64,000 nucleotides of DNA, taken from assembly GCF_002532045.1 (NCBI RefSeq), contig NZ_NWTG01000024.1:45236-109235 (forward strand), written 5' to 3'. Below, one piece after another: positions 28,419-37,919 of this stretch; the stretch's first letter is position 1; every line of letters starts with the position of its first letter. Origin of the DNA: Bradyrhizobium sp. C9 (GTDB taxonomy: Bacteria; Pseudomonadota; Alphaproteobacteria; Rhizobiales; Xanthobacteraceae). The notes under the pieces were generated by a model. It saw only the letters and a list, made by a program, of their open reading frames with translations. It did not search any database and was not told the DNA's origin. A program made the translations under genes and the position numbers.

Positions 28419-30122
28419 CTATACCGCGTCGATGCCGGAAGCGATCCTTGCCGCATGGCGCGCATCAGCCGTGGCCGCAAAGCCCGGCTGGTCGAAGAAG
28501 TCGCGGCCGGGGATCGCATCGAGCAGGTCGCGCGTATAGGCCTGGCGCGGCGCAGTGAAGACCTCGGCGGTGGTGCCCTCCTCGACGATGCGCCCCTTCT
28601 GCAAGACGATGACGCGATCGGCGATCTCGGCGGCGATCCGCAGATCATGGGTGATGAAGATCATCGCAAGCCGCATCTCCTGGCGCAGCTCGGCGAGCAG
28701 CGCCAGCACCTGGGCCTGCACCGAGACGTCGAGCGCCGACACCGCTTCGTCGGCGATCAACACCCGCGGCTTGAGCGCCAGCGCCCGCGCGATGCAGATG
28801 CGCTGGCGCTGGCCGCCCGAGAATTCGTGCGGGTAGCGATCCGCGGCGGTCTCCGCGAGGCCGGCCCGGACCAGCAGTTGCCTCGCCTGCGCCATCGCCT
28901 CTGATCGCGACGTGCCATAGGCCATCGGGCCGCGCGCGATGGCATCGCCAACCTTCTGCCGCGGATCGAGGCTGGCAAAGGGATCCTGGAACACGATCTG
29001 GAGCTGCCGCCGCGCCTGGCGCAGCGCCTCGCCGCGCAGTTGCCGAAGGTCCGCACCGCCGAAACGGATGGCGCCGGCATCCGGCTCGGTCAGCCGCATG
29101 ATCATGCGGCCGAGCGTCGATTTGCCGGAGCCGGATTCGCCGACAACGGCGAGCGTCTCGCCCTCGTGCAGGGTCAGCGTGATGCCATCCGCGGCGACCA
29201 CCTCGCGCGGCGGCTGCAGCCAGCCGCGCTTGACCCGGAAGGTCTTCTGCAGGCCGACGACTTCCAGCAGCGGCTCCGGCCGCACGATCGTCTCATGGAT
29301 GTCGGCAAGGCGCGCCTTCGGCACCGCATCGATCAGTTCGCGGGTGTAGGCGGCCTGCGGATTGCGCAGCACCTCACCGGCGGCGCCCTGCTCGACCACC
29401 TTGCCATGGCGCAGCACCACGACGCGATCGGCGACATCGGCGACGACGCCGAAATCATGGGTGATCAGCAACACGCCCATGCCGCGCTCGCGCCGGAGAT
29501 CGTCGATCAGCCGCAGGATCTGGCGCTGGGTCGTGACATCGAGCGCGGTGGTCGGCTCGTCGGCGATCAGGAGCGCGGGCCGGTTGGCCATCGCCATCGC
29601 GATCATCACGCGCTGGCGCTGGCCGCCCGAAAGCTCGAACGGGTAGCTCTTTTCCAGCAGTTGCGGGTTCGGCAACCCGACCTGCGTCAGCAAGGTCTGC
29701 ACCCGCGCGCGGACCTCAGCCGTCGATGGCGTGGGCTGCTGGTGCGCCAGGATCATCTCCTCGATCTGCTTGCCGACCCGCTTGAGCGGATTGAGCGAAG
29801 ACAACGGCTCCTGGAAGATCATCGCAGCATTGCCGCCGCGCAGCTTTCGCAGCCCGCGGCCGTCGAGCTTCGACGGATCCTGCCCCGCGACCGTTACGGT
29901 GCCGGACACGATGTCGACGCCGCGCGGCAACAGCTGCAGCACCGCATGGGCGATCATCGACTTGCCTGAGCCGGATTCGCCGACCAGGCAGACCACCTCG
30001 TTGGGCTTGATCGCAAACGACACATTCTCGACCGCGAACGGCCGGTCGCCGCCCTTTGGCAGCGCGATCGAGAGACGCTCGACCGCAAGGACCGGCGCGC
30101 TGGACTGCATGGCCTCGCTCAT
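28419..30122 (-). CDS. ABC transporter ATPase, two fused nucleotide-binding domains (dipeptide/oligopeptide type)
   Basis: 567 residues from ATG 30122, which overlaps the stop of the upstream permease by four bases (ATGA); the open frame continues further upstream but is the shadow of the permease. Each half has Walker A GESGSGKS, a signature (LSGGQRQR, FSGGQRQR) and Walker B (LLIADEP, VLIADEA). This DppD-DppF fusion energises import by the permeases encoded upstream. Confidence 0.95.
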   Translation of the reverse strand: MSEAMQSSAPVLAVERLSIALPKGGDRPFAVENVSFAIKPNEVVCLVGESGSGKSMIAHAVLQLLPRGVDIVSGTVTVAGQDPSKLDGRGLRKLRGGNAAMIFQEPLSSLNPLKRVGKQIEEMILAHQQPTPSTAEVRARVQTLLTQVGLPNPQLLEKSYPFELSGGQRQRVMIAMAMANRPALLIADEPTTALDVTTQRQILRLIDDLRRERGMGVLLITHDFGVVADVADRVVVLRHGKVVEQGAAGEVLRNPQAAYTRELIDAVPKARLADIHETIVRPEPLLEVVGLQKTFRVKRGWLQPPREVVAADGITLTLHEGETLAVVGESGSGKSTLGRMIMRLTEPDAGAIRFGGADLRQLRGEALRQARRQLQIVFQDPFASLDPRQKVGDAIARGPMAYGTSRSEAMAQARQLLVRAGLAETAADRYPHEFSGGQRQRICIARALALKPRVLIADEAVSALDVSVQAQVLALLAELRQEMRLAMIFITHDLRIAAEIADRVIVLQKGRIVEEGTTAEVFTAPRQAYTRDLLDAIPGRDFFDQPGFAATADARHAARIASGIDAV

Positions 30123-30955
30123 GACCGGCGCCTCGAGACGCGCGGGTTGAGGACATCGGACAGGCCCTCGCCGAACAGATTGATCGCCAGCACCGTGACG
30201 AGGATGGCAAGGCCGGGAAACACGCTCATCCACCACGCATTGCGGATCACGGTGCGTCCGGCGCCGATCATGAAGCCCCATGACATCAGATTGGGATCGC
30301 CGAGCCCCATGAAGGACAGTGCGCTTTCCAGCAGGATCGCGGTCGCGACCGTCAGCGACGTCACCACCAGGATCGGCGAGATCGCATTCGGCAGGATGTG
30401 GCCGAGCACGATGCGCCAGGTGCGCTCGCCCTGGCACAGCGCCGCCTCGACGAATTCGCGATTGCGAAGGCGCAGGAACTCCGCGCGCGTCAGCCGCGCC
30501 AGCGGCGGCCAGCTCACCGCACCGATGGTGAGGATGATCGTGAGCAGCGACGGATTGAAGGTCGCGACCAGCAGGATGGCCAGCACGAAGGCCGGAATGG
30601 TCTGGAACAATTCCGTCATCCGCATCAGCACCAGATCGACCTTGCCGCCGAAATAGCCCGAGATCGCGCCGACCACGACGCCGATCGCCATCGCCGCGAG
30701 CGCCGATGCGATGCCGATCAGCAGCGAGACCCGCGCGCCGTAGGCGACGCCGGCTGCGACATCGCGGCCGAGCGTATCGCCGCCAAGCCACAGCCCGTCC
30801 TCGCCGGGCGGCGTGAACGGCGCCCCGACCATCTCCCAGGGCGAGACCGGAAACACGATCGGCGCAATGATCGCGACGACAACGACGACGAGCAGCAGGA
30901 CCAGCCCGATCATGCCGCTGGGATGACGCAGGAAGGCGCGCACCGTCTCCATCAC
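30119..30955 (-). CDS. ABC transporter permease (DppC-like)
   Basis: 278 residues. N-terminal TM about 16-36, four more TM segments, and the EAA-type loop EAALCQGERTWRIVLGHILPNAISPI. It heterodimerises with the DppB-like permease; its start overlaps the stop of that gene by four bases, and its stop overlaps the ATPase start by four, indicating tight translational coupling. Confidence 0.94.
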   Translation of the reverse strand: MMETVRAFLRHPSGMIGLVLLLVVVVVAIIAPIVFPVSPWEMVGAPFTPPGEDGLWLGGDTLGRDVAAGVAYGARVSLLIGIASALAAMAIGVVVGAISGYFGGKVDLVLMRMTELFQTIPAFVLAILLVATFNPSLLTIILTIGAVSWPPLARLTRAEFLRLRNREFVEAALCQGERTWRIVLGHILPNAISPILVVTSLTVATAILLESALSFMGLGDPNLMSWGFMIGAGRTVIRNAWWMSVFPGLAILVTVLAINLFGEGLSDVLNPRVSRRRS

Positions 30956-31953
30956 GCCGCTCCCGTGGTCATGCGCGGATCGATCAACCGGTAGACCAGG
31001 TCGGTCAGGAGATTGAGCGCGATCACGACGATCGAGAGGATCAGGAAGATGCCGAGCAGGACCGGATAGTCGCGTTGCAGCAGCGCCTCGAAGGTCAGGC
31101 GGCCGAGGCCGGGCCAGGCAAACACCGTCTCGATCACCACGGCGCCGCCGACCAGCGCGCCGGCCTGCATGCCGGCGACGGTGACGACCGGAACCAGCGC
31201 ATTGCGCAGCATGTGGCCGACCACGATGCGCGTTCCGGACAAGCCCTTGGCGCGCGCCGTCTTGATGAAGTCCTGCTGGGCGACCTCGATGATCGAGGAG
31301 CGCATCAGCCGCGCATAGATCGCGAGGTAGATCGCTGCCAGCGACGTCACCGGCATGATCATGTGCTTCATGATGTCGAGCGCATGCGCGAGCGGCGAGA
31401 GCTGGACGTTGATGGTCTCGTAGCCGAACGGCGGCAGCCAGCCGAGCGTCACCGAGAACACCAGCACCAGCATCAGGCCGAGCCAGAACACCGGCGTCGC
31501 ATACAGCACGAGCGAGAGCACGGTGAACACCGTATCGAGCACGCTGCCGGCCGCGAGCCCTGCCAGCGCGCCGAGCGCGGTGCCGATCAGGAGCGCAAGG
31601 CAGAACGCCGTCACCGTCAGCAGCAGCGTCGCCGGCAGCCGCTCGAGGATCAGATCGACGACGGGGCGGCGCTGGCGATAGGAATAGCCGAGATCGAGCC
31701 TGACGACGCGGCTGAGGTGGCTGACGAGCTGCACGAAATACGGCTTGTCGAGCCCGTACTCCTTGCGCAGATCGTCGAGCAGCTTTGGATCGGACGCGCC
31801 GGACTGCCCGGCCATCACCTGGGCCGGGTCGCCGGGCGCGGCCCGCACCAGCACGAAGTTGAACGTCGCGATGACGAGGATCACGGCGACGAGCTGGGCG
31901 ATGCGGCTGATCGCCTGGAGCCCGATCGCCGCTGCGCTCCCGAGCCGGGTCAC
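30952..31953 (-). CDS. ABC transporter permease (DppB-like)
   Basis: 333 residues. N-terminal TM (about 15-38) and the periplasmic loop GDPAQVMAGQSGASDPKLLDDLRKEYGLD are typical of DppB/OppB/GsiC. The EAA-like loop is VAQQDFIKTARAKGLSGTRIVVGHMLRNALVPV. It overlaps the upstream solute-binding gene and the downstream DppC-like gene by four bases each. Confidence 0.95.
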   Translation of the reverse strand: MTRLGSAAAIGLQAISRIAQLVAVILVIATFNFVLVRAAPGDPAQVMAGQSGASDPKLLDDLRKEYGLDKPYFVQLVSHLSRVVRLDLGYSYRQRRPVVDLILERLPATLLLTVTAFCLALLIGTALGALAGLAAGSVLDTVFTVLSLVLYATPVFWLGLMLVLVFSVTLGWLPPFGYETINVQLSPLAHALDIMKHMIMPVTSLAAIYLAIYARLMRSSIIEVAQQDFIKTARAKGLSGTRIVVGHMLRNALVPVVTVAGMQAGALVGGAVVIETVFAWPGLGRLTFEALLQRDYPVLLGIFLILSIVVIALNLLTDLVYRLIDPRMTTGAA

Positions 31954-33527
31954 GATTTGTAGACCGACCCGAAGGTTTCGTGCGAGCCGATGCCCGTGGT
32001 CACGATGTTCTTGAACGCCTTGTCGTAAATGATGGGGTATTCGATCTCGAGCGTCCAGGCCACCGGCACATCCTCGACCAGGATCTGCTGCACCTTGCTG
32101 TAGAGTTCCTGGCGCTTGGCTTCATCGAGCGTGATGGCGGCCTCGTCGAACAGTCTGTCGACTTCCGGGTTCGAGTAGCCTTGCGTGTTCGAGAACAGGA
32201 TGCCCTTCTTGATGTTCGACGAAATATAGGTGCGGGCGACGCCGAGCGCGGGATCGCCGAGCTGGTAGAGCAGGTTCTGGGTCATCTCATAGTCCCAGTT
32301 GCCGACCTTCTCGGCCCAGCCGGCCATGTCGGTGCCCACAAGCACGAGGTCGATGCCGACGCGCGCAAAGCTCTGGCGGAAGAATTCGCCGGCGCGCTGA
32401 TAGGACTCGCCATAGGGCGGCACGATGTACTTGATCTCGGCCCGCTTGCCGCTGGCGCCCACCTTCAAGCCCATGTCGTCGAGCAGCGCCTTGGCCTTGT
32501 CCACCGAGAACTCGTAGCGCTTCACGTTCGGATCGTAGAACCGCGTCTTCGACGAGATCGGGCCGGTTGCGACCTTGGCGTTGCCGAAATACACCCGCTT
32601 GCTGAACGCCTCGCGATCGATCAGGTGCATCACCGCCTGCCGGAACCGTTTGTCGTTCATCGGCGCGATGCGGTTGTTCATTTCGAGCCACTGATGCGGC
32701 GCGAAGTATTCGTAGCCCTTGGTGGTGAATTCGAGGTTCTTCTGCGCCTTGAAGCGCTGCACGTCGTAGAATTCGACGTCGGACCATTGCACCAGCTGCA
32801 CGGTGCCGTTCTCGAGCGCGAGCGCGCGCGACGCCGCATCCGGGATCACGCGATAGACGATCTCGTCGAGATAAGGCTCGTCCTTCAGATAGTAGCCGTC
32901 GTGGCGGACGAGGTGCACGTGCGAGCCGCGCACCCATTCCTTCAGCTTGAACGGGCCGGTGCCGATCGCCTTGTCGTTCTCCGGGTTCTTGCGATAGTCG
33001 GTGCCGTCGTAGATGTGCTTGGGCACGATCGGCGCGGAGGTGCAGTCGAAGCAGCCGATGAACGGCGCGAACGGCTGCTTCAGCTTGAACACGACGGTGA
33101 GCGGATCGGGCGCCTCGGCCAACGCCACGCGGGCGAAATTCTGCCGCGCGCGCGGATGCGTTTCCACCAGCAGCTTCATGCAGCTGAAGACCACGTCCTC
33201 CGAGGTCATCGGCTTGCCGTCGTGGAAGGTGATGCCGGGAAACAGCTTGAATGTATAGGTCAGGCCGTCGGGTGAGATCTCCCAGGACTGCGCCATGCCG
33301 GGCATCGGCTTGAGGTCGGCGCCGTATTTCAGCAGGCCTTCATAGATCTTGCCGCCGAGCGTCAAGGTCGGCTGCTGCTGGTTCAGCGCGGTCACGAGAA
33401 CCGGCGGCTCCGGCTGAATGATGGTGTTGAGCGTTCCACCGCGGGTCTGGCCCGCCGCCCGCGTGATGCCGAACGGGATGGCTGCACCGCAGGCCAGCAT
33501 CGCCTTGGTGAATTCGCGTCTGTTCAT
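31950..33527 (-). CDS. ABC transporter solute-binding protein, family 5 (peptide/nickel type)
   Basis: 525 residues from ATG 33527, with GGAGAGG upstream. The N-terminus MNRREFTKAMLACG carries a twin-arginine motif (RREF), suggesting Tat export of the folded protein. The SBP_bac_5 core includes GLTYTFKLFPGITFHDGKPMTSEDV and GTGPFKLKEW. Substrate may be a peptide, glutathione-like or opine compound; sequence does not decide. It is first in the operon and divergent from an AraC-type regulator. Confidence 0.93.
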   Translation of the reverse strand: MNRREFTKAMLACGAAIPFGITRAAGQTRGGTLNTIIQPEPPVLVTALNQQQPTLTLGGKIYEGLLKYGADLKPMPGMAQSWEISPDGLTYTFKLFPGITFHDGKPMTSEDVVFSCMKLLVETHPRARQNFARVALAEAPDPLTVVFKLKQPFAPFIGCFDCTSAPIVPKHIYDGTDYRKNPENDKAIGTGPFKLKEWVRGSHVHLVRHDGYYLKDEPYLDEIVYRVIPDAASRALALENGTVQLVQWSDVEFYDVQRFKAQKNLEFTTKGYEYFAPHQWLEMNNRIAPMNDKRFRQAVMHLIDREAFSKRVYFGNAKVATGPISSKTRFYDPNVKRYEFSVDKAKALLDDMGLKVGASGKRAEIKYIVPPYGESYQRAGEFFRQSFARVGIDLVLVGTDMAGWAEKVGNWDYEMTQNLLYQLGDPALGVARTYISSNIKKGILFSNTQGYSNPEVDRLFDEAAITLDEAKRQELYSKVQQILVEDVPVAWTLEIEYPIIYDKAFKNIVTTGIGSHETFGSVYKS

Positions 33528-33668
33528 CGGACCTCTCCGTCGCTGCGCATCAGGCATTCGATTTCGGCGAATGTCGCGGGGTGAGGCATTGTTGCCAAAC
33601 GCCGTATCCCGCGCTACCTGAATGGGGACAACAACCATCGCGATCGGGCCAACTGGCCCGGAAGATGC

Positions 33669-34574
33669 ATGAGCACCCTGCGAAAACGACGATCGATCAG
33701 GAGCTCACGACACTTGAAAGTCGCAGCGCGACGAAATGACACCGCCGGTTTGCGCGTGTGCCGCAAGCAAGCCGGTCCCGTAGCCGCCGCGCATTATGCC
33801 GGACAACTGCAACAGGTCGAACGGCCGCTCGCGGCGATGGCGGCCTCTTACCCGAACGAAAGCACGAGCGCGCGACACGCGCACCGACGCGATCAGTTCA
33901 TCCTGCAGACCGCAGGCGTGACCTCGATGATGACCGAGCGCGGCCATTTCGTCGTGCCGCCCGGACACGGCCTGTGGATTCCCGCCGGCGTCGCCCACCA
34001 ATCGCGCGCATGGGGCGAGGTCGAGATCCAGACCGTCTATGTCACGCCGGATCGCGTGCGGAATGCGCCGGCGACCTGCCGCCTGATCAGGGTCTCCGCG
34101 CTGGTCGAAGCGCTGATGGAAGAAGCGGTGCATATGCCGACGCGTTACGACCCGGAAGGGCGCGACGGCCGGCTGGTCGATTTCCTGCTCGATGAGATCG
34201 GCAGGATGCCCGAAGTGTCGTTGCATGTGCAGGTGCCGCCCGATCCGCGGCTCGCCGCGATCTGCGAAGCGGTGCTGGTCGATCCGAGCTCCGATCTCAC
34301 GCTCGACGAATGGGCCGATCGCAGCCAGCTCAGCCGGCGCACCTTGACGCGGCTGTTCCGCCGCGAGACCGGACAGAGCTTTGCGGCCTGGCGCCAGCGG
34401 GTGCGGCTGCTCGAAGCGCTGGCGCGGCTCGGCGCCGGCGAAGCCGTCACCTGCGTTGCGCTCGACGTCGGCTATGACAGCCCGAGCGCCTTCGCCGCGA
34501 TGTTCAAGCGCGAGCTCGGCGCCGCGCCGCGCCAGTATCTGCGCTGGGCCAATCCCGAAGTGGTGATGAGGTAG
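33669..34574 (+). CDS. AraC-family transcriptional regulator with cupin sensor domain
   Basis: Up to 301 residues. An N-terminal AraC-type cupin (about residues 60-130; FVVPPGHGLWIPAGVAHQSR) is followed by the double HTH: LTLDEWADRSQLSRRTLTRLFRRETGQSF and AVTCVALDVGYDSPSAFAAMFKRELG. ATG 33669 has only moderate support; ATG 33837 (MAASYPNES) is the other likely start. Divergent from the dipeptide-type ABC operon, which it may regulate. Confidence 0.88.
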   Translation: MSTLRKRRSIRSSRHLKVAARRNDTAGLRVCRKQAGPVAAAHYAGQLQQVERPLAAMAASYPNESTSARHAHRRDQFILQTAGVTSMMTERGHFVVPPGHGLWIPAGVAHQSRAWGEVEIQTVYVTPDRVRNAPATCRLIRVSALVEALMEEAVHMPTRYDPEGRDGRLVDFLLDEIGRMPEVSLHVQVPPDPRLAAICEAVLVDPSSDLTLDEWADRSQLSRRTLTRLFRRETGQSFAAWRQRVRLLEALARLGAGEAVTCVALDVGYDSPSAFAAMFKRELGAAPRQYLRWANPEVVMR

Positions 34575-34603
34575 GCGAATTCGCGTCACGCACGCGGAAC
34601 GCA

Positions 34604-34640
34604 AAACCCCTGCGGTCAACGGGAAAGACCGCAGGGGTTT
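34604..34640 (+). terminator. Strong stem-loop after the AraC-family gene
   Basis: A perfect 14-base stem AAACCCCTGCGGTC / GACCGCAGGGGTTT around a 9-base loop, 30 bases after the stop codon. There is no long U-tract on the plus strand beyond the stem's own GGGTTT. Good candidate for a bidirectional intrinsic terminator. Confidence 0.6.
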
Positions 34641-34816
34641 GCAGGTGGATGGCGTGAGGCCAGCAAGGCTGGGTGTCACCCCAAGGACCGGCACGCGGAT
34701 GAAAGCGATACCCGCCTCGTCATGCAAGCAAGTCTTTTAGGCAGGAGTGCGTCAACATTTGCAAGCAAGGCGCGCGAGAGGACGGCGATCCTCGCGCGCG
34801 CGTTGCATGCAACCGT

Positions 34817-35491
34817 TTAATCGTTGCGTGCGACCGCCGTAAGCTTGGTCATGTTGTGCAGCATGATCCGGCCGCGCTGCAGGTCGACGATGCCATCCTT
34901 GCGCCAGGTCTGCAGTTGCCGGTTGACGCTCTCACGCGCGGCGCCGACGAAGATGCCGAGCTGTTCCTGCGAGATGTGCACCTCGGAACCGAAATCCTCG
35001 GCCAGCGCGCACAGCCGGCGCGCAAGGCGGACCGGCAATGGCTGCAGCACGGATTCTTCCATCCGCTCGCTCTGCCAACGGATACGCTGGCAGAGCAATT
35101 CGATCAGGCGGACCGCAACCTTCGGCTCGCGCTCGAGAAAGCCCAGGAAATCCTCCCGCCGCAGGACAAACAATTCGGTCGGCTCGCCCGCGGTCGCATC
35201 CGCGGTGCGATCCTGACCGTCGAGCACGGCGACTTCGCCGAACAGGTCGCCCGATCCCATGAAGTTCAGTGTGAGCCGGCTGCCGTCGGAGGCGCCGGTT
35301 TCGATGCGCACCTGGCCGCGGCGGACCCCAAACAGAGCATCGCCGGGATCGCCTTTCTGGAACAGAACCTCGCCGGAGGCGAGCTGCTGGGTGTGGCAGA
35401 GGCCCGAAAGCCGCGCCAATTCGTCCGCACCGAGATCGGCGAACATAGGGTTCATTTTCAGAATGACCGCAAATTCGGCCTGTTTGCTCAT
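34817..35491 (-). CDS. Crp/Fnr-family regulator, CRP-like
   Basis: 224 residues from ATG 35491 with AAGGCAA upstream. The cyclic-nucleotide-binding domain (about residues 10-125) keeps the phosphate-binding cassette pattern GEVAVLDGQDRTA (Glu and Arg-Thr-Ala), consistent with cAMP. The C-terminal HTH reads ISQEQLGIFVGAARESVNRQLQ; the recognition helix carries Arg-Glu-x-x-x-Arg as in E. coli CRP, not the Glu-x-x-Ser-Arg of FNR. No N-terminal FNR cysteine cluster is present. A CRP-like palindrome lies 70 bases upstream, so autoregulation is possible. A class III cyclase is encoded nearby (37920). Confidence 0.9.
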   Translation of the reverse strand: MSKQAEFAVILKMNPMFADLGADELARLSGLCHTQQLASGEVLFQKGDPGDALFGVRRGQVRIETGASDGSRLTLNFMGSGDLFGEVAVLDGQDRTADATAGEPTELFVLRREDFLGFLEREPKVAVRLIELLCQRIRWQSERMEESVLQPLPVRLARRLCALAEDFGSEVHISQEQLGIFVGAARESVNRQLQTWRKDGIVDLQRGRIMLHNMTKLTAVARND

Positions 35492-35560
35492 TGTATTGCC
35501 TTCCAAATCGATCCGAGCGGTCCCCTGACGCCCGGTTAGCAACAATCACCCTCATAAGAG

Positions 35561-35576
35561 TGTGGGAGAGGTCACA
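35561..35576. promoter_or_regulatory. CRP-like binding site in the crp-asmA intergenic region
   Basis: TGTGG-GAGAGG-TCACA matches 9 of 10 consensus bases (TGTGA-N6-TCACA). It is 70 bases upstream of the crp-like start and 128 before the AsmA gene. By chance about two such matches are expected per 64 kb, so the intergenic position is the main support. Two small adjacent hairpins follow at 35608-35637. Confidence 0.4.
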
Positions 35577-35703
35577 TAAGTTCATGCTGGTAACGGATTA
35601 TTTTTCGCCTCGTTGGAGCGAGGTCCCGTTTGCGGGATAATCTCGCGCGATCGGCCGTGCCTTTCCGCGGCGGAACCCTGTCTGCCCGGCCTGGAATATC
35701 GAG

Positions 35704-37782
35704 ATGAGAGCACTGAAATTCGCCGGGGCCGCCATCGCTGTCGTGATCGTGATCATCGCGCTGGTGGCCACGGTCGGGATCCCGTCCTCGTTCCTCACCT
35801 CGGCCATCACCGAGCGGGTCGAGCGGGAGAGCGGCTACACGCTGACCATCAATGGCGGCGCCAGGATTGGACTGTGGCCGACCGTCACCCTGACCTTGAG
35901 CGACGTCGTGCTGCAGGACCCGCGGGAGCGCGAGGTCAACACCCGGTTCGCGGCCGATCGGGTCGACGCCGAGATGACGCTGTCGAGCCTGTGGTCGGGC
36001 CGGCCCGAGATCACCGACCTTGCGATCGTCAAGCCGGTGATCAACCTGCCGCTGCAGCGCGAACGCACCCGCGACCATAATCCGCCGGCAAAGTCTTCCG
36101 CCTCCGAGAGCGGCGGCCTCACGATCCGGCATGTCAATATCAGCGGCGGCACCATCGTGTTCGCCAATGTGCGCGACCGGGTCGAAAACCGGATCGAGAC
36201 GCTCAATGCCGATGCGACCATCGGCAACGACCGCAAGATCGTCGTCACGGGGAGTGCGAGCGCCAGTGACAAGCCGCTGAAGTTCGAGATCCGCGCGACC
36301 GCGCCGCAAGCGCCGCTGGAACGCTCGAGCGTGCCGGCCGAATTCAACATCGACGCACCCGGCCTGTTGCCCGCGGCGATCAAGGCGAATGCGGAGGCCC
36401 GCCTGAACGGCACGGTGCTGATGTTCAACGGCGTATCGGGCACGCTCGGCGATGGCGGTTTCACCGGCTGGGCCTCGGTCGACTTCGCCAGCAACAAGCC
36501 GCTGGTGAAGCTCGATCTCGACTTTCAGCGCATCTCGGTGGCGCTGACGCCGAGCCACTCCGATGCGGCGCAGCCGCTCGGCACCAACATTTGGAGCAAC
36601 GCGTCGATCGACCTTTCCGGACTCAACTACGTCGACGCGCAGGCACGCATCTCGGCGGCGGAGCTCGTGGTCGGTGACGGCCGCTTCGCGCAGGCGGCGA
36701 TCGATGCATCTGTCGACAGCGGCGTGCTGAAGGGAAAGCTCGTCGATCTCGGCGCCTATGAGGGCACCGCCAATGGCGACCTCACGATCGACGCGCGGGC
36801 CGCGACGCCGACCTACGCGCTGCGGCTCGATCTCGCCGGCGTGCGCGCGCTGCCGGTGCTGAAGAGCCTCGCCGAATTCGACAAGCTCGACGGCAAGATG
36901 CAGGCCAAGGTCGCGCTCGCCTCGCAGGGCACCAGCGCGCGCGCCATCGTCGGCGGTCTCGGCGGCACCGCCTTCGTCGTGTTCCAGGACGGCAAGATCC
37001 TCGGCCTCAACGTCGCGCAGATGATCCGCAACCTCACCACCAGCACCTTGTCGGGCTGGCAGCAGGGCCAGGAGCTGTCGACCGACCTCAGCCAGCTCTC
37101 GGCCTCGTTCAAGCTCGACAAGGGCCAGGCCGTCACCACCGATCTCAATCTGATAGGACCGCTGGTGAAGATGAGCGGGGTCGGCACCGTCGATCTCAAC
37201 ACCCGTCAGATCGGGTTCCGCGTCGAGCCGCAGCTCGTGATGACCACCGAGGGCCAGGGCCGCACCGGCAATCCGGTCGGCCTCGGCATCCCCGTGATGA
37301 TCGAGGGGCCGTGGGTGAGCCCGCGGATCTATCCGGAGATGCAGGGCATCCTCGACAACCCCCAGGCCGCCTACGCCAAGCTCAAGGAGATGGGCAAGGG
37401 CCTGTTCGGGGCGAATGGCCAGGGTCTGAACCAAGGCCTGAGCCAGGGCCTGAACGGACTGACCAACCTCCTCAACGGCGTGCAGGGCGGCGGGACCGCC
37501 GCGCAGCCCGGCACCGCCCAGGCGCCAGCCGGCGCGGCCGCCGGCCAGAACAGCCCGCTCGGCGGGCAGCTCGGCGACACCATCGGGAACTTGCTGCAGC
37601 AGGGCCTCTCGACCCTCAATCAGGGCAACGCCTCCCGCCCGAGCCGCAGCCTGGCTCAGCCCACGCCGGACGCGCCGGCGGCCGCCGCACCACCACCGCC
37701 TGCTCCGCCATCGACCGACACCGCCGAGCAGCACGACAATCCCGCGATGAACGACGTGCTGCGGCAGCTGTTCAACCGCTGA
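35704..37782 (+). CDS. AsmA-family envelope protein
   Basis: 692 residues. N-terminal TM anchor about 5-24 (LKFAGAAIAVVIVIIALVATVGI), then the AsmA-type beta-groove body: FAADRVDAEMTLSSLWSGRPEITDLAIVKPVINL and, near the C-terminus, the conserved AsmA block VKMSGVGTVDLNTRQIGFRVEPQL. Such proteins are proposed to bridge inner and outer membranes for lipid transport. The C-terminal 130 residues are low-complexity (Gly/Gln/Asn-rich, then Pro/Ala-rich). ATG 35704 has only a weak ribosome-binding site. Confidence 0.92.
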   Translation: MRALKFAGAAIAVVIVIIALVATVGIPSSFLTSAITERVERESGYTLTINGGARIGLWPTVTLTLSDVVLQDPREREVNTRFAADRVDAEMTLSSLWSGRPEITDLAIVKPVINLPLQRERTRDHNPPAKSSASESGGLTIRHVNISGGTIVFANVRDRVENRIETLNADATIGNDRKIVVTGSASASDKPLKFEIRATAPQAPLERSSVPAEFNIDAPGLLPAAIKANAEARLNGTVLMFNGVSGTLGDGGFTGWASVDFASNKPLVKLDLDFQRISVALTPSHSDAAQPLGTNIWSNASIDLSGLNYVDAQARISAAELVVGDGRFAQAAIDASVDSGVLKGKLVDLGAYEGTANGDLTIDARAATPTYALRLDLAGVRALPVLKSLAEFDKLDGKMQAKVALASQGTSARAIVGGLGGTAFVVFQDGKILGLNVAQMIRNLTTSTLSGWQQGQELSTDLSQLSASFKLDKGQAVTTDLNLIGPLVKMSGVGTVDLNTRQIGFRVEPQLVMTTEGQGRTGNPVGLGIPVMIEGPWVSPRIYPEMQGILDNPQAAYAKLKEMGKGLFGANGQGLNQGLSQGLNGLTNLLNGVQGGGTAAQPGTAQAPAGAAAGQNSPLGGQLGDTIGNLLQQGLSTLNQGNASRPSRSLAQPTPDAPAAAAPPPPAPPSTDTAEQHDNPAMNDVLRQLFNR

Positions 37783-37919
37783 ATATTCCCGGATATCCCC
37801 CGCCGGAATGCAGGGCTAACCATGCGACGGGAGGCCCCGCCTTGCCCGGCCGATCCGTGCTAAACAGCAGCGGATACAGTGGCGCACCCGACTGATCGGA
37901 GGGGAACGGACGAGGTTGA

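Noticed and set aside
30123..30791. N-terminal extension of the fused ABC ATPase to 30791
   Set aside because: It overlaps the DppC-like gene in another frame; the four-base ATGA overlap at 30119-30122 gives the natural start.
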